In this document: piece after piece, positions 22,848-34,251 of the stretch
How positions within the stretch are numbered: the stretch's first letter is position 1
Layout of the letters: each line of letters opens with the position of its first letter
Assembly: GCA_002633025.1 (NCBI GenBank)
Contig: NMRB01003241.1
Coordinates: 1-64,000, forward strand
Direction of reading: 5' to 3'
DNA: 64,000 nt
Source of the DNA: Notospermus geniculatus
Taxonomy: Eukaryota; Nemertea; Pilidiophora; Heteronemertea; Lineidae
Notes under the pieces: generated by a model
Seen by the model: only the letters and a program-made list of their open reading frames with translations
Databases searched by the model: none
What the model was told of the DNA's origin: nothing
Made by a program: the position numbers and the translations under genes

Positions 22848-23730
22848 CCATTATCAGATAAAAGTGTGACAGACAAAATATCAAGTCTGATATGTGTACA
22901 TCGTGATGGAGGCATCTCAGGTTGAAAAAATGATTAGCTGATTGGTTTCCCAGGTTACAAACTTAGGGGTAGGATTTGTTTCCAAAGCTGTAGCTGTTGA
23001 ACATGTTGAAGATGAGATGAAGATGAGACGACATAGACTACACACGCATGCACACACAGAGAGAACCATGATCAAAAACAACATGGTTTCCGCGCTTAGT
23101 GATCGGGAACCATATATCTCCTTACCTCCCGAATTCAGCTTGCAATCACCGATCAAGATAATACTAAATATTCCTAACAGAATCACAGGCAATGATCTTT
23201 TTCCTGTCATGTTGAGAACGTGTTGATTCGACTCTAAAGCTGAAATGAAGCAGAATACGGGAAATGTGCAAAATAAATGTCAACTTTTGTTTGTCAGAAT
23301 TAACTAATTTCTAGTCCAAATGACGTCTGCTAAAAATCAAACCGACGGGATAATTGCAACAATTTTCTGTTATGATATTTGGCAACAATTACTGACCTGT
23401 CCTGAACAGCCGCCGATTCTTTCTTTCAATATGTTTAACATGGTAATCGGCATAGTTTCATGATGGTCAATTATGATGGAATGGGCAATTGGTGTAATGA
23501 CCTTCATTCACCATAAAACTGTCCGTTTCATCATCTCCAAATGCGACAACAACGGTCTTATAATTGCAGTGTTGCATATTCAGTAAATGTAGGCCCATAT
23601 ATACATGCCGCAGCATGCTTCAGACTATTTCATCATCAACTGTACTTGATTGCAGCCAGATTGGTTCCTGAGGGTCACTTCCTTTCCTAATGACAGCATC
23701 AGTTATTTTGGCAGGATGATGCATTCATCG
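22848..23730. repeat. Segment duplicated at 39.69-41.37 kb
   Basis: From about 22968 onwards the sequence matches 39688-40577 almost base for base. The block before it (22848-22940, with TGATGGAGGCATCT) matches about 41272-41365. The copies share exon 1 of the vWA gene and its upstream region. Tandem gene duplication and unmerged haplotypes are both possible. Confidence 0.75.
23115..23210 (-). CDS. Secreted vWA-domain protein, exon 1 with signal peptide
   Basis: From the ATG at 23210 this exon encodes MTGKRSLPVILLGIFSIILI, a textbook signal peptide, followed by a short mature start and a donor GTAAGG at about 23114. It ends one base into a codon, the phase needed by exon 2. A near-identical copy lies at 39.96-40.08 kb after a scaffold gap. 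The 1.2-kb intron between exons 1 and 2 holds no recognised element. Confidence 0.65.
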
Positions 23731-23739
23731 CGCTAAACG

Positions 23740-25990
23740 ATAAAAAATACGAGTTTATCTTAAACTGCGCGAATGGAAGAATTCATTTTTACTTAGTAGG
23801 GCCAAATCTGTAGGCCTAGATATTTTCAACGTAATCACGCTAAAAATCGACCAAAATCGGACTTAAGGTCGATCTATAGTCATTGGGTTTTCCCCAGACA
23901 AACACATTCCAAGGGACTCACTGGCGTGAAACTGAATGAATCATAATGAATAATAATTGCCTCTACTCTTTTCGCCAATTTTAGGCCGCGTCAGCGCTCA
24001 AATAGATCTTATTGTTGTCAGTCAGTTATAGGCCTTGGCATTCAACGGTCTGCTGATTTGTGCATGTAACATTTGGAAACGCACTATAGTGAACGTGTGT
24101 TGCAAATAGTAAACAACCCCACGTGAAGAATAAAGTTTCAAACTTGCGAGCAGTTTTTCTCCCACTTTTATAAACATTTTTCAAACTTTGAAAATGGAAA
24201 TGTGTTGTTCACCAAATGGAGCTTGTCCGTATAACAGCCGATTCTGGGTTTTTGAAGTAGATGTCCGCGATATTCACGAAAAAGAGAAAATTATCAGGAG
24301 TAAAAGCTCAACTTTGTTAATTATAAGCGTAATTAACATATTTTTTTAAAAATCTGCGGTCATACCGACATGCGCTAGGTATGGCTGCGTCTTTTCCAAC
24401 AGAGTTTGCTTCGATGCGACATAGCATGTTGACGTAAAATTGCTCAAGGAAATTTTTTCGGCCTTTCCAACAAAGTCATTTTTCTGGGCAATCCGGAAAT
24501 AGGATCCAGTTATTTAGGGTGAAAGTTCACTTAGATGCTTCATACGTAACGTACCGTACCAGAAATGTTTTTGTAATCATTGTTATCAATGAATTATCAC
24601 AAGTTAAAGTTGGGCAGTTCAGAGACACGCAATAGGTATAGATCGACCTTAAAGGGAATCAGTCGAGGCTGTAAAAATGACATTAAATATAACTTTGTGG
24701 TCAACGAAATTCACAATATTTAAGACCGCCCCATCTCAATGGGGCGGTCTTCCTTGTTTTTACTGAATTTCTCTCTCTCTCTGGATCTCTCCATCCAATC
24801 TGCGGTTCTCCAACGATAACTAACGAAATACGCCATGTATCGCGGTAAAACTTTCAGGGATTGTAGATGTGCATATTACACAGAACCCTATTGATTCTTG
24901 GGGTCATCCGTGTACAAATAGTGCGAAATTTGGGTGAAATTTCTCGTTTTATCTATATTTCATGATTGATTCAAACTAAGTGACTGAAATGCCATCTTCA
25001 GGCAATTCATAGTACTATTACTATCACCTCTATGACATGCAGCTTACATTACACATGTGCTTTTAGTTCGTTATGTATGGTGAAGATGGCGTTGTGATCA
25101 CCCTGGACTGGTTCCTCTCTTGATTGATGATACAATGGATGTGGGGAAGAGTCAATCCCGTTCTGGTCCGCCAGATATCTGTTATTGGACCCTGTTGGCA
25201 GTACATAGCACATAGTTCAGTTTATCACTGAATAGTAGTGACCTTTACAGCTTCTCCTTCTTTAGTTAGTAGGGAGAAATCAAGTCTCCCTCTTTGGAAA
25301 AAAGTCTCCCTGCTTTTTAGGAATGGGAGACTTTTATTCTCCCTATTTCAAAAACCTGGCACCAACCCTGGCCGCTCGATAATAATTCTCGATCATTCAA
25401 CTCTGTCTTAGCTCCCAATTTCCAAGGGCGGTCTTTCAAATTGACTGGTAAGTCAATTTCTAGTTCAAAATTGAGATTTCGTATTTTATGGGATAACATC
25501 CCTTGGTAATTCTAGATTTGCAGTCGACCGCGTTGCGAATGCTATTCGAGGGCAGCTAGTTTGTAAAAAATAGTTGGTAAGCATCCCCTCCCGCCACTGA
25601 AATCACCCCTCCTCAAAAAAATTATCTTTTTGAACAAACTTTCAGAAAACCGCCAAACAGTAATAAAATCGTAGGCTGGGATGCTTAAATAAAACACACA
25701 ACACAGTAGTTTTTATTTACCTATTACATTTGGAATTTCCCTCAGGTTGCCATGGCCCATGCTGGTTACCATGGTAACATGCATCTCAAACACAAGAAAA
25801 CAAATTGAAAGAACTCCCGCCCTCCTCAGAAAATTGAGAGGCGAAGGATGCTAACCAACTATTTTATTTACATGGCCTTGCCCGGGAGCCAATCAGGACC
25901 ATTGTTTCAAAGTTACCCATAATTCCGAGTTCGAATAAATACGGAAGTTTGATCGAATGAAATAAAAGTTCTTGAATACAAATATTCGTT
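23740..25990. other. Non-coding stretch
   Basis: No exon was recognised. A perfect hairpin, AAGACCGCCCC with GGGGCGGTCTT, lies at about 24722-24752. A degenerate repeat of GGGAGACTTTT and complement lies at 25270-25345. The region is otherwise AT-rich host DNA. Confidence 0.4.
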
Positions 25991-26228
25991 CATGAACGAA
26001 ATTATTTGTTCATGAAAAAACTATTTATTCACGAAAAAAATATTTATTCATGAAAAAAATATTTGTTCATGAAAAAATATTTATTCATGAAATTTTTTTT
26101 CATGAATAAATAATTTTTTCATGAACAAATATTTTTTTTCATGAATAAATATTTTTTTCATGAATAAATAATATTTTCATGAATAAATATTTTTTTCACG
26201 AACAAATATTTTTTTCATGAATGAATAT
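25975..26228. repeat. Array of ATTTATTCATGAA palindromic units
   Basis: About a dozen units of TTCATGAA separated by runs of A or T alternate so that the left half is complementary to the right half. It continues into the (ATC)n microsatellite. A small related patch is at 27337-27380. Confidence 0.8.
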
Positions 26229-26234
26229 TTTTCA

Positions 26235-26235
<1 letters not shown>

Positions 26236-26282
<47 letters not shown>

Positions 26283-26314
26283 GTCATCATCATCATCATC
26301 ATCATCATCATCAA
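26236..26314 (+). repeat. (ATC)n microsatellite
   Basis: About 26 near-perfect ATC/TCA repeats. They generate an artificial polyserine frame on the plus strand. Confidence 0.9.
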
Positions 26315-26315
26315 C

Positions 26316-26545
26316 AAGTATGAATTTAAACATATTTACAATTTACTATTTACACCATCATGACAAACGTTTTCGAAGTACATACTTCCCCTTCAGGTCT
26401 CTTCATACTTCCTCTTCAGGTGATTTTTGTTTTGACTTTAGTTGTAGACCTGAAGAGGAAGTATGTACTTCGAAAACGTTTGTCATGATGGTGTAAATAG
26501 TAAATTGTAAATATGTTTAAATTCATACTTGTTGCTGTATTCATC
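26316..26545. mobile_element. Palindromic element next to the LINE tail
   Basis: The left arm ACAAGTATGAATTTAAACAT... is repeated inverted as ...ATGTTTAAATTCATACTTGT. Each arm is about 95 bp and includes the block around ACGTTTTCGAAGTACATACTT. The centre is short. It may be a snap-back of the 3' end of the LINE that follows. Confidence 0.65.
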
Positions 26546-26846
26546 TGGATTACAGGACTGAACAAATCTCTGCCAAAATTATCATCATCATCATATCGGC
26601 CTCGTGAGCCTATTGGCTCGTTGCCATAAAAAGTGACATACATGTATATAAATGTAGATGTTGCCTAGGCCTAATTGTACTTTAACGTCATACATAAATA
26701 GCCAATTTTGAAAACGTTTAAGATCCTGCTTGACGTTAGTTGATGTCTAGTTGGAGTGATATCCTGAAAAGATAGTGATTGAAAATTAGTAGTGATAATC
26801 ACATATTATTTATGCGGCTGAAAACAAACACGTAGAGACATAGAAA

Positions 26847-27336
26847 TTAATAGTCATACACGCTAGGATTTGAGGTCCAAAATTTGTCAAGGCGAGTTTT
26901 GAAAGTACTAAGTGAGGGAGCCATAACTACACTTTCAGGCAGGCTGTTCCAGGTTCCAACTATCCTGTTGGTGAAAAAATGGCGCCGGGCTTTTGTGTAA
27001 TACCGACCTGTTGCAAGCTTCAGCTGGTGACCTCTTGAGCTTGTGACTTCAGTGTAGGGGATCTGTATATTCCATCTTGACATGCCATGTGCCAGTTTGT
27101 ACATTTGTATCATATCGCCTCTTCCTCTTCGGTGTTTTAGAGTTGGTAGTTTTAAGATCCTGAGTCTTTCATTGTATGGGAGGTGTTTTATTGGTTTGAC
27201 CAACTTAGTCGCTCTTCTTTGTACCTTTTCTAACCTGTCCGTATCACCTTTAGAATAAGGGGTTCAAATCTCCTGCGCGAATTCTAGGTGAGGACGTACC
27301 AGGGATCTATAAAGGAGAGTGGTAAAACTATCAACT
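26847..27336 (-). pseudogene. Non-LTR retrotransposon (CR1/L2/RTE-like) reverse transcriptase C-terminus
   Basis: Reading the minus strand, the end of a reverse transcriptase is recognisable. LYRSLVRPHLEFAQ is interrupted by a stop, then come QRRATKLVKPIKHLPYNER, RLRILKLPTLKHRRGRGDMI and the end region FFTNRIVGTWNSLPESVV. These are the standard C-terminal blocks of LINE proteins of the CR1/L2/jockey type. Only the last about 160 codons are present, so it is a 5'-truncated dead copy, as is usual for these elements. Confidence 0.8.
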
Positions 27337-27450
27337 ATCATGAATGAATATTTACCATTCATGAATGAATATATTTTTGGAACAAAAATATTTTGTAGTA
27401 TTGAATATTGCAACGAATATCATGCCATAGACGGCTCCTCCTCAGGACGC

Positions 27451-27706
27451 TTAAAGATAATGTATCACGACTTCATTGTTTACATTCAATGTTGGTAAAC
27501 ATTGATGTTTACATTATGTTATTTTGGACTTTTGGGACATGCCAACCCACCAAATTGAATGCTTTCAGTATCAAGAGAATTTCTAGAGGAGCATGCCACC
27601 AACAAATTACTCATAAGACGAAGAAAGGCTGGACACAAACAAACGAAATGTAAATAAACAATGATTTTCGTGGCCCGCGAAAATACCCGTGATACATTAT
27701 CTTTAA
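27451..27706. mobile_element. MITE with TTAA ends
   Basis: The ends TTAAAGATAATGTATCACG and CGTGATACATTATCTTTAA are perfect inverted repeats. Inside are further inverted blocks around TTGTTTACATT. TTAA at both ends is the target of piggyBac-type elements. It lies just downstream, on the minus strand, of the exon at 27.8 kb, so probably in an intron. Confidence 0.7.
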
Positions 27707-27766
27707 CACTCACACCGGATGTGGCTTGTGGTGAAAATGTCAATTTCAATTGACGTAAATGCATAC

Positions 27767-27941
27767 CTTTATTTTCCTTCTCATCAGTGATTTCTTCACA
27801 CATTGAAACCAAGAGATCGGACATTTCTGTCTTGAATCTAGTGTCGGGAGAACGCTCCTGAAATATCTTCCCAAATTCCGGCAACTTTGTGTCCATTTTA
27901 TTGACATCAATGCCAAATAGCTGGCTAAGTTCTGTGATGAG
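27767..27941 (-). CDS. Possible internal exon of an unidentified gene
   Basis: A 175-bp open stretch on the minus strand is bounded by an acceptor ATTTATTTCACAG and a donor-like AAAG/GTATGC. It encodes an acidic, helical segment with LITELSQLFGIDVNKMDTKL and LLVSMCEEITDEKENK. The amino-acid composition and clean splice borders suggest a true exon. I do not recognise the family, and no partner exons were found within a few kilobases. Confidence 0.4.
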
Positions 27942-27989
27942 CTGTGAAATAAATGTTTCATACTTCAGACAGCACCACCGTAGGATCAT

Positions 27990-29297
27990 GCACAGTATTA
28001 GAAAATCAGTTTACACAATCAATGACCATGACTGGTTGTGAATCAGTCTGACAAAAATGGATCTAGAAACGTAACAACTGAATCCACTCGAATCAGACAT
28101 TCTTGGTGTCATTCTACTTATAAGAAAAGTAACTTGTCCCCTGCAGGGTTTTATAAAAAAGGGGGACAGGGGGACTCCCCCCCCCCCATGATTGGGACAA
28201 GAGGGGGATATCCCCCATCAAGCTGCAGAGCAGTGCTTTAAATTATCACAACTGATCCACTTCATGGGTAAATCCTAGGCTGTTGGAAGCACAATTGAGC
28301 CGTTTTAGACTTTTTAGAGNCCAGCTTGCATATTTTGGCTCAGCCCCTCCGGCCCCCCCCCCCATAAAATATTTTCTGCAGGAAACCCAATAGCAAGGCA
28401 TACCAATGCTTTAGGTCCTCAAGTAGCACAGGTGCCCTTCACATTTACAAGAAACCCAAAGGTCAACAAATAGGTAAGATTGTGGTGATCCATCCCCAAA
28501 TCAAACTACAGCACTTTTGATGATATGGACGTTTTTCATTGCCTTCCAAAGGCCAAATTCATGACACTAAGTTTGACTTCTGCCATGGTCCCCTGGTCAG
28601 TAAGCACCCAATCGCAAGGCTTGTTTTTTAAAGTCCTTACTCATAGTCAATTGGCTTATACCTCGTCCGAGAAAATTTTGTGATCGCCCGAGTAACTTTT
28701 CCGATTCGTCCATTCTTTCATTGTTCCTCTGGCAAGGTTGGATGTAGGCGTAATATGTGAATGACTGACCTAAGACCTATTGGGCTTGAGGCCTATTATT
28801 TGGCTGTTGACTTGAACTCGGGTATTTCAATTGACCATTGTCCACATAAAGAATTCAGTTTTCATTCATAAACCTACGCGTCATCTGCTTAATTTGGTCA
28901 CGTAACTCAATTATTAACATGATCCACTGGTCACATGTTACTGTTTCGTGACGAAAAATTTATTATTCATGACGTGGTGGTAGTCTGAACGGGGCCTGTG
29001 TCAACCATTGCAATCAGGTCACGGCAAAGCTTCTGGGGGAAAACCTTTTTTCTCAAAAACTGTTATGATTTCCCGAATGGAACTTTAACAGGACTATTTC
29101 TTATGAGTGTTTTCAAAATGTATTGCAGAAATCAGAAGATTTTCACACAAAATAAAAAATGTTGATTTTGTAGCCTTTTTGTAACAGCTGATTACATAAT
29201 GTTGGCGTAAACGCAATCACTCAAAACCGCTGGAATTATTTGACCAAGACATGGAAATTTCATATAAGACTAACCCGATCAAATTTGGTCAATTTGT
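27990..29297. other. Non-coding stretch containing gap 28320
   Basis: There is no recognised exon. C-rich runs at about 28178 and 28356 flank the N at 28320 and are typical assembly breakpoints. Confidence 0.4.
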
Positions 29298-30100
29298 TCA
29301 CAAGATATTCAAAAAATAAGGCGTAGATAAATTAATGCGGAGGGGTGTACTTTCGGTCGGGGATTCTAAACTCGTACCTGTTTTTATCCGCCTAATAGCC
29401 TGTTCCTTATATATTCCGCAGTTCGCCAGTCTGCTGGTTTTGGTGACATCGGCCGTGGTCATCTGTAGGTCTTCCCGACAACTTGGAGGAATGGACACCT
29501 TGCCGGAAAAAGCCATCAAATCACCCTGGATTTTAAAACCCCTGTCAGCCAGCAACTCATCGCCGGGACGGAGCATCTGGTAGAAACCTGACTGACTGAC
29601 AACCTGTTTGTCAGGCGCCCGTCCAGCGAAGCACATACGAAATACTTCCAGTGGGAGTGATGCTAATGAGGCATTTTGCAGTAGTGTGATGCTTGTAGTT
29701 CGAATACGAAACCGCCTGAACATCAAGGGCACTTGGGGTCTCTGTAAAGAATTCCGTGCAGCCAATTGTAGCTATGGTCTTGGGATACCATCGTTGCAAA
29801 CACGGGGGAGAGTTCGGCGAACCGCTGCTCTTGATGGCCAATATATGAGGATGTGCTGATTTGATTTTTTAGAAGCCTTATCCAAGTGAAAAAATCTTGA
29901 CTGATGGTAGATTCGGACATTTTGAAAATGAACGCCAGCCTTGCATTGATCGTTCCCAGCCGCAGTCTCATTAACACCATCAGGAACGCTTGTTCCAGTG
30001 TGAATTTCATGGCATCTCTGGATCTTTTCTTTTCTGGTGCTGTGGCGGATCTTTTCGCCGTAGATGCAGGACCTCTCCAGTGTGTCATTCTGGCGGCTTT
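29298..30100 (-). pseudogene. ISL2EU/THAP-type DDE_Tnp_4 transposase, broken
   Basis: Three frames in order give one transposase. An N-terminal helix-turn-helix region reads TLEQAFLMVLMRLRLGTINA and FKMSESTISQDFFTWIRLL (frame 29723-30088). The middle reads TIGCTEFFTETPSALDVQAV followed by SNYKHHTTAKCLISITPTG (frame 29611-29841). The C-terminal part reads LADRGFKIQGDLMAF and, after VTKTSRLAN, EQAIRRIKTG (frame 29298-29765). The family normally has a catalytic Asp in the IDCTE motif; here the codon gives Gly (IGCTE). With at least two frameshifts and this loss the copy is inactive. The second Asp and the final Glu are kept. Confidence 0.8.
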
Positions 30101-30181
30101 TGGAGAAAGACACTCGAAAAGCGTGGTACCACTGCATCATTGTTACATAATGCAGTTGCATAATTATCTGTTGTCATCATA

Positions 30182-30600
30182 GTACCCCCCTTTTGAAAGA
30201 TTATATTCTGCTTTTTCATTCTGTTACTGATTTCCTTTAGAACGAAGATACAGAATCTCTCGTTTCACATATAAACTAACAAGGCAAGACACTTAAACGC
30301 CAAGCATATCAATGGTTCGGTGATATTTACTAAAGCAGCCTACATGTACCTATCATGCAACCAGAATTACTTGCATTGCAGTGGTAGTACAGCATTTCCA
30401 ATGCATGATTTGTCATTTTCTTTTTGTCCCCATGCAAGTCATTTCATCCCAGAGGATATTTCATCCCTAAGGTTCATCATTTTCAACTTTTCTCAGCACA
30501 AGACAGGAATGTTTTGGGATGGCTTTTCCCAGCAGAATGAATTGGTCAAAGACAAGTTGTCCGAGGACAGACATGACAGATCATTCACTGCAGGATGTAT
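30182..30600. other. Non-coding stretch
   Basis: No feature recognised between the transposase remnant and the tandem repeat block. Confidence 0.35.
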
Positions 30601-30605
30601 CATCC

Positions 30606-31125
30606 AGAAACAGACAATCATGATAAATATGATGTTTTACCCCTTTCTCAGAGGGGAACCCCTTAAAACCAGAAAACAATAGGTTGCTGCTGGCGACACA
30701 GATGCAATCAGATTATGTATCTATGCTGCAACAGACAATCATGTTAAATGGTGTTTTACATGTACCTCTTTCTCAGAGGGAAACCCCTTAAAACCAGAAA
30801 ACAACAGGTTGCTGGTGGTGACAACAGATAATTATGCAATCATATTATGTAATAATGATGCAGTGGGATTCATCTTATCTATGCTGCAACAGACAATCAT
30901 GTTAAAATGGTGTTTTTCCCCTTTCTAAGAGGGGAAATGCCTTAAAACCAGAAAACAATACGTCGCTGTAGTGACAACAGTAAACACAATTATGCAATCA
31001 TATTATGTAACAATGATGCATTGGTATTTTAATCACAGCTATGCTGCAACAGACAACCATGTTGAATGATGTTTGACCCCTTTTGGGGGAAGGAAAACCC
31101 TTTAAAACCAGAAAACAATAGGTTG
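30606..31125 (+). repeat. Tandem repeat, about four units of 120-160 bp
   Basis: Units start near 30606, 30729, 30888 and 31048 with CAACAGACAATCATGTTAAA. They share CCCTTTCTCAGAGGGGAA, CCTTAAAACCAGAAAACAA and GGTTGCTG. Lengths differ through internal gains such as ATTATGCAATCATATTATG. Confidence 0.8.
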
Positions 31126-31330
31126 CTATGGTGGTTGCTAGGTGTTACATAACAGCTGCATCTCAAAGTTTGTCATCATTGATTATGTTTTGGTCCAAGG
31201 TATATGTGTGCCAAGTTTCAAAGAAATATCTCTTACGGTTTGCTCAAAGTGCACGATCTGTAAGTTGGTCTCTTATGCTTCCAGCTCCTTTAGTAAGGAT
31301 ATTTCTAACAGTGCAGCTTGAAAATCACAG

Positions 31331-31905
31331 GTGGATTCCCCACTTAAAGCTAGGAATCCACCATTGATTTTCAACCTGATTTTGCTTTGCGACTTGCTTT
31401 GCAACTGGGTTGCGTTGCTACTTGGCATGGCACTCGATCGCCGAAGTGGACTAGCTAGACGTGATTTCCACCAATGGCGAAGACGTGATCTACTTCAGGT
31501 CGGCGCACTGTTAGGAATTATTAATTTTACAATAATAGTAATTTTGTAGTAATTTTACAGAAATTGCCTGCAGCAGAGTCCCCAGCACTTTCTGTAAATT
31601 TACATATGGTATGATTCACATTTTTCTGTATTGGTTGTATTCCATTGGACACCCCATTATGATGCCTTCTGAGAGCAGTATGAAAATATATTTTAGTTAG
31701 CCTCCAGTCAAGTTTCTGTTAACATTTATTTAAGTCTGTAATTTTACAGAGATCCAGTCCTGGGGACTCTGCTGCACAGATTTTCTGTGAATTCCTCTGT
31801 TATTTCTAACAGTGCGACTGGTATCAGTTCCTTGCGGTCGTATTCAATCGCAGGTAGCAAGTCGCAAAGCAGAAAATCAGTAGTGGATTCCTAGCTTTGG
31901 GGACG
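31331..31905. mobile_element. Nested inverted-repeat element
   Basis: The outer arms (AAAGCTAGGAATCCACCA with GTGGATTCCTAGCTTT, and the nearby TTGCTTTGCGACTTGC with GCAAGTCGCAAAGCA) enclose an inner pair. In that pair CAGCAGAGTCCCCAG and CTGGGGACTCTGCTG are joined to CACTGTTAGGAATTA-like ends. A smaller element has probably inserted in the centre of a larger one. Confidence 0.65.
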
Positions 31906-32057
31906 TTTAATAAATAAGGCTGAAAAAAACTTTCTTCCGTTCGTTTTGGAAAAAAACTCGGGTTCGGTGGCACAATTTCCTTTTCAATTTCTGTTTCTCA
32001 TATCACTTTGGTTTTGCACCAAAATGTCATTAAAGTTAATCTGTTAAAGGGAGACAT

Positions 32058-32428
32058 CGGAAAGGTATTGCCCGGCGGGCACCAGTTGTTTTTGTTTTGG
32101 CGCAAAGCGCCGTCTGTTAATCAACGGTGACACTACGCTATGGCACAGGCCCCTGGAGAGCTATCAGTGAGTTTAGAACAAGTATCTAAAAACAGTAGTT
32201 TGTAAAAACACACCCCGAGCTCACGAATTCGTGAGCTCGGAATGTGTTTTTAGATATGTGTTGTGTTTTTTTAGATACGTTTGGTTACATGTAGGTACGT
32301 GTTCTAAACTCACTGATAGCTCTCCAGGGGCCTGTGCCATAGCGTAGTGTCACCGTTGATTAACAGACGGCGCTGTGTGCTAATCAAAACAAAAAACAAC
32401 TAGTGCCCGCCGGGCAATATCTTCCGGA
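32058..32428. mobile_element. Near-perfect palindromic MITE
   Basis: The arms run from TATTGCCCGGCGGGCACC to the complementary GTGCCCGCCGGGCAATAT. They include the blocks CTGTTAATCAACGGTGACAC and CCTGGAGAGCTATCAGTGAG. The centre CGAGCTCACGAATTCGTGAGC is itself palindromic. The RNA or single strand would form one very long hairpin. Confidence 0.8.
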
Positions 32429-32432
32429 TAAT

Positions 32433-32745
32433 CTAGTCTAGCTCGTTATCAGGAATGTTGATAAAATCAAGATCTGGTTCCTCTTCCTGATCATCAACCT
32501 CAATAATCTGTGGGCCTGCGTCAACAATATCTGGGCGAAGAGCGGCTTGAAATCCGTCCGTAGACTACTTCACAACCTTTGGGCTGACAACCTCCCAAGC
32601 CTGACTTACATGTACAATCCACACAACTTCAGGAAGGCGTATACGAGCGCACTGTTCAACTTGTCGGTATGGCCCTTTTTCCCATGACTTCAGGAATGAA
32701 CCAAAAACTCCAGAGGTAAAAAACAACCTGCTCAATTCAAAAATG
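32433..32745 (-). pseudogene. Pogo/Tigger-like transposase C-terminus, remnant
   Basis: On the minus strand about 100 codons read SGVFGSFLKSWEKG, then RLPEVVWIVHVSQAWEVVSP, an in-frame stop, TDGFQAALRPDIVD and an acidic end (DDQEEEPDLDF) before TAG at 32433. The order PEVV-W-hydrophobic-x-AW-xxVSPxxV followed by a GF/GI motif and an acidic tail is typical of the end of DDE_1 (pogo/Tigger) transposases. The catalytic part is absent, so this is an old fragment. Confidence 0.5.
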
Positions 32746-33162
32746 TGCTGTTCCTTTGGTCTATACTTATATTTCTTGCGCTACAAAGTCGATCCACATC
32801 AACCTTGTTATTTACAGACCATAAGCTCGCGATGTGTAAATATAGTTGTCGCCAAAGATCCTCCTGATGTGGATGGAAATCATTCGAGAACAATAAAGCA
32901 TAGATTAGGAATGGATGAAGTATCATTACGAATCCCAAATGATGGCAGTTTCCAAACCATCTTCGATATTTTCGGTTACTTCCAAGGATACGCCATTCTT
33001 GCCATGATCTTGGTGGGTTTTTTTCGGTAACATTCTCTCAGCTGTCGTGTTCTGGAGGTCGAAGCAGAGCGGCGATCCCACGGTGGAGTATTTCTCAGTG
33101 GTGATGCTTGGCGATGCTGGGGTATTGGTATTCCACTCGTTACCGGTGTGACACTAATCAAA

Positions 33163-33322
33163 GTCCCCCCTGGAATCAGAGTCCGATCCTATTGTTCAGC
33201 GAGGGATTAGAATATATGGCTATGGAGACAATGACCATTAATTCGGATATAACCTAACAATAGCGGGCTATTGTTTGGCGGACTTGCATTCCTAGGACGT
33301 TGATTCCTGTCACACCTGAATG
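33163..33322 (+). repeat. Dispersed repeat, copy 2
   Basis: It matches 20995-21141 in the same orientation and shares CGGGCTATTGTTTGGCGGA. This copy has a short extra piece, AACCTAACAATAG. Confidence 0.7.
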
Positions 33323-34135
33323 GCTGCGGCGGAGCATTTCATTTGTCTTTGGAGTGAATTACATCAATCTTTTTGGTATATCAAACCTGACCTGCAAGCT
33401 CTTTAGATTTATGTTTTACTTCTCTGCTACCCTGTCTTCGTTGTGTCTTGTTTGCTTTACGTTAGAAAGTTGGCACTAATTTCCTCAACGTTTTTTTTGG
33501 GGGGGGGGGCAACTGAACAACTAGGCCAATAGTATGACAAAAGCACTTTCCAACAACGTCGGTCCCAGTGGCACAGCCAATTCGAATGTATTTTTGCTCA
33601 ATTTTTGAAAAAAATGCCTCAAGATTCGCAGTCTTTTAGCCCCCTCTCGTTTTTATTTACGGCAAAGGCGCGCGAAAAGGTGCTCAACTTATCTAAAATT
33701 TAATTTCCTTTCATTTGCACGTGTTTTCAGCTCAAACAGATCAACAATAACTGAGTTATGAGCAAAAGGAAGTGGCAGGGTGGGGCACCTAACAGATACC
33801 AGGATATCCCGGTCTTAGCCGTCTGAGAGTTAAATAACTCTTCTCATGTCGGTTTTCTCTTTTATTTTAAATTGTACCGTAAAACTGGAACAAAAGTACA
33901 CTATAAGCAGCCACAGCTAGAATAAAGTCACAGGCTGAGGCTTGTAGGCCTACATAGTTTGGTTCAGCTATGGGGATTTATACGATTGGGATTAACAATG
34001 AAGGGAGAAAATACACAGGCACTGAAAAAGCCAGGGCGCATGCGCTGGCGCCATCATAGCTTGGCATAGAATCCCAACTGCCTCAAACCGTGAACGATAT
34101 CTCAAAAATGCCTTATTACCGGCCCAGAGACTTAC
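33323..34135. other. Non-coding stretch
   Basis: A G-run at about 33500 and a GGCGCATGCGCTGGCGCCAT palindromic patch at about 34035 are the only notable items. No exon was recognised. Confidence 0.35.
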
Positions 34136-34250
34136 GGCCGTATGCTCGGGTCGGACTTAAGCCACACTTTCATTAAAATCTGCACGAGTTTCCTCAATTC
34201 TTCAAGCAATGAGAAAGGGCCGTATCCTTGGGTCGGACTTTACCCCTAAA
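34136..34250. repeat. GGCCGTATGCTCGG repeat, degenerate copy
   Basis: GGGTCGGACTTAAGCCACAC and TTTCATTAAAATCTG match the element at 53401-53532, and GGGCCGTATCC occurs in inverted-like order at the end. It is a degenerate copy of that MITE family. Confidence 0.5.
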
Positions 34251-34251
34251 G

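Noticed and set aside
26221-26496. Polyserine protein
   Set aside because: It is only the (ATC)n microsatellite and palindromic flank read in one frame.
32743-33030. Small membrane protein or last exon with a hydrophobic end
   Set aside because: An acceptor-like TTATTTACAG at 32817 exists, but the frame overlaps the neighbourhood of the pogo-like remnant, has no partner exon and resembles nothing known to me.
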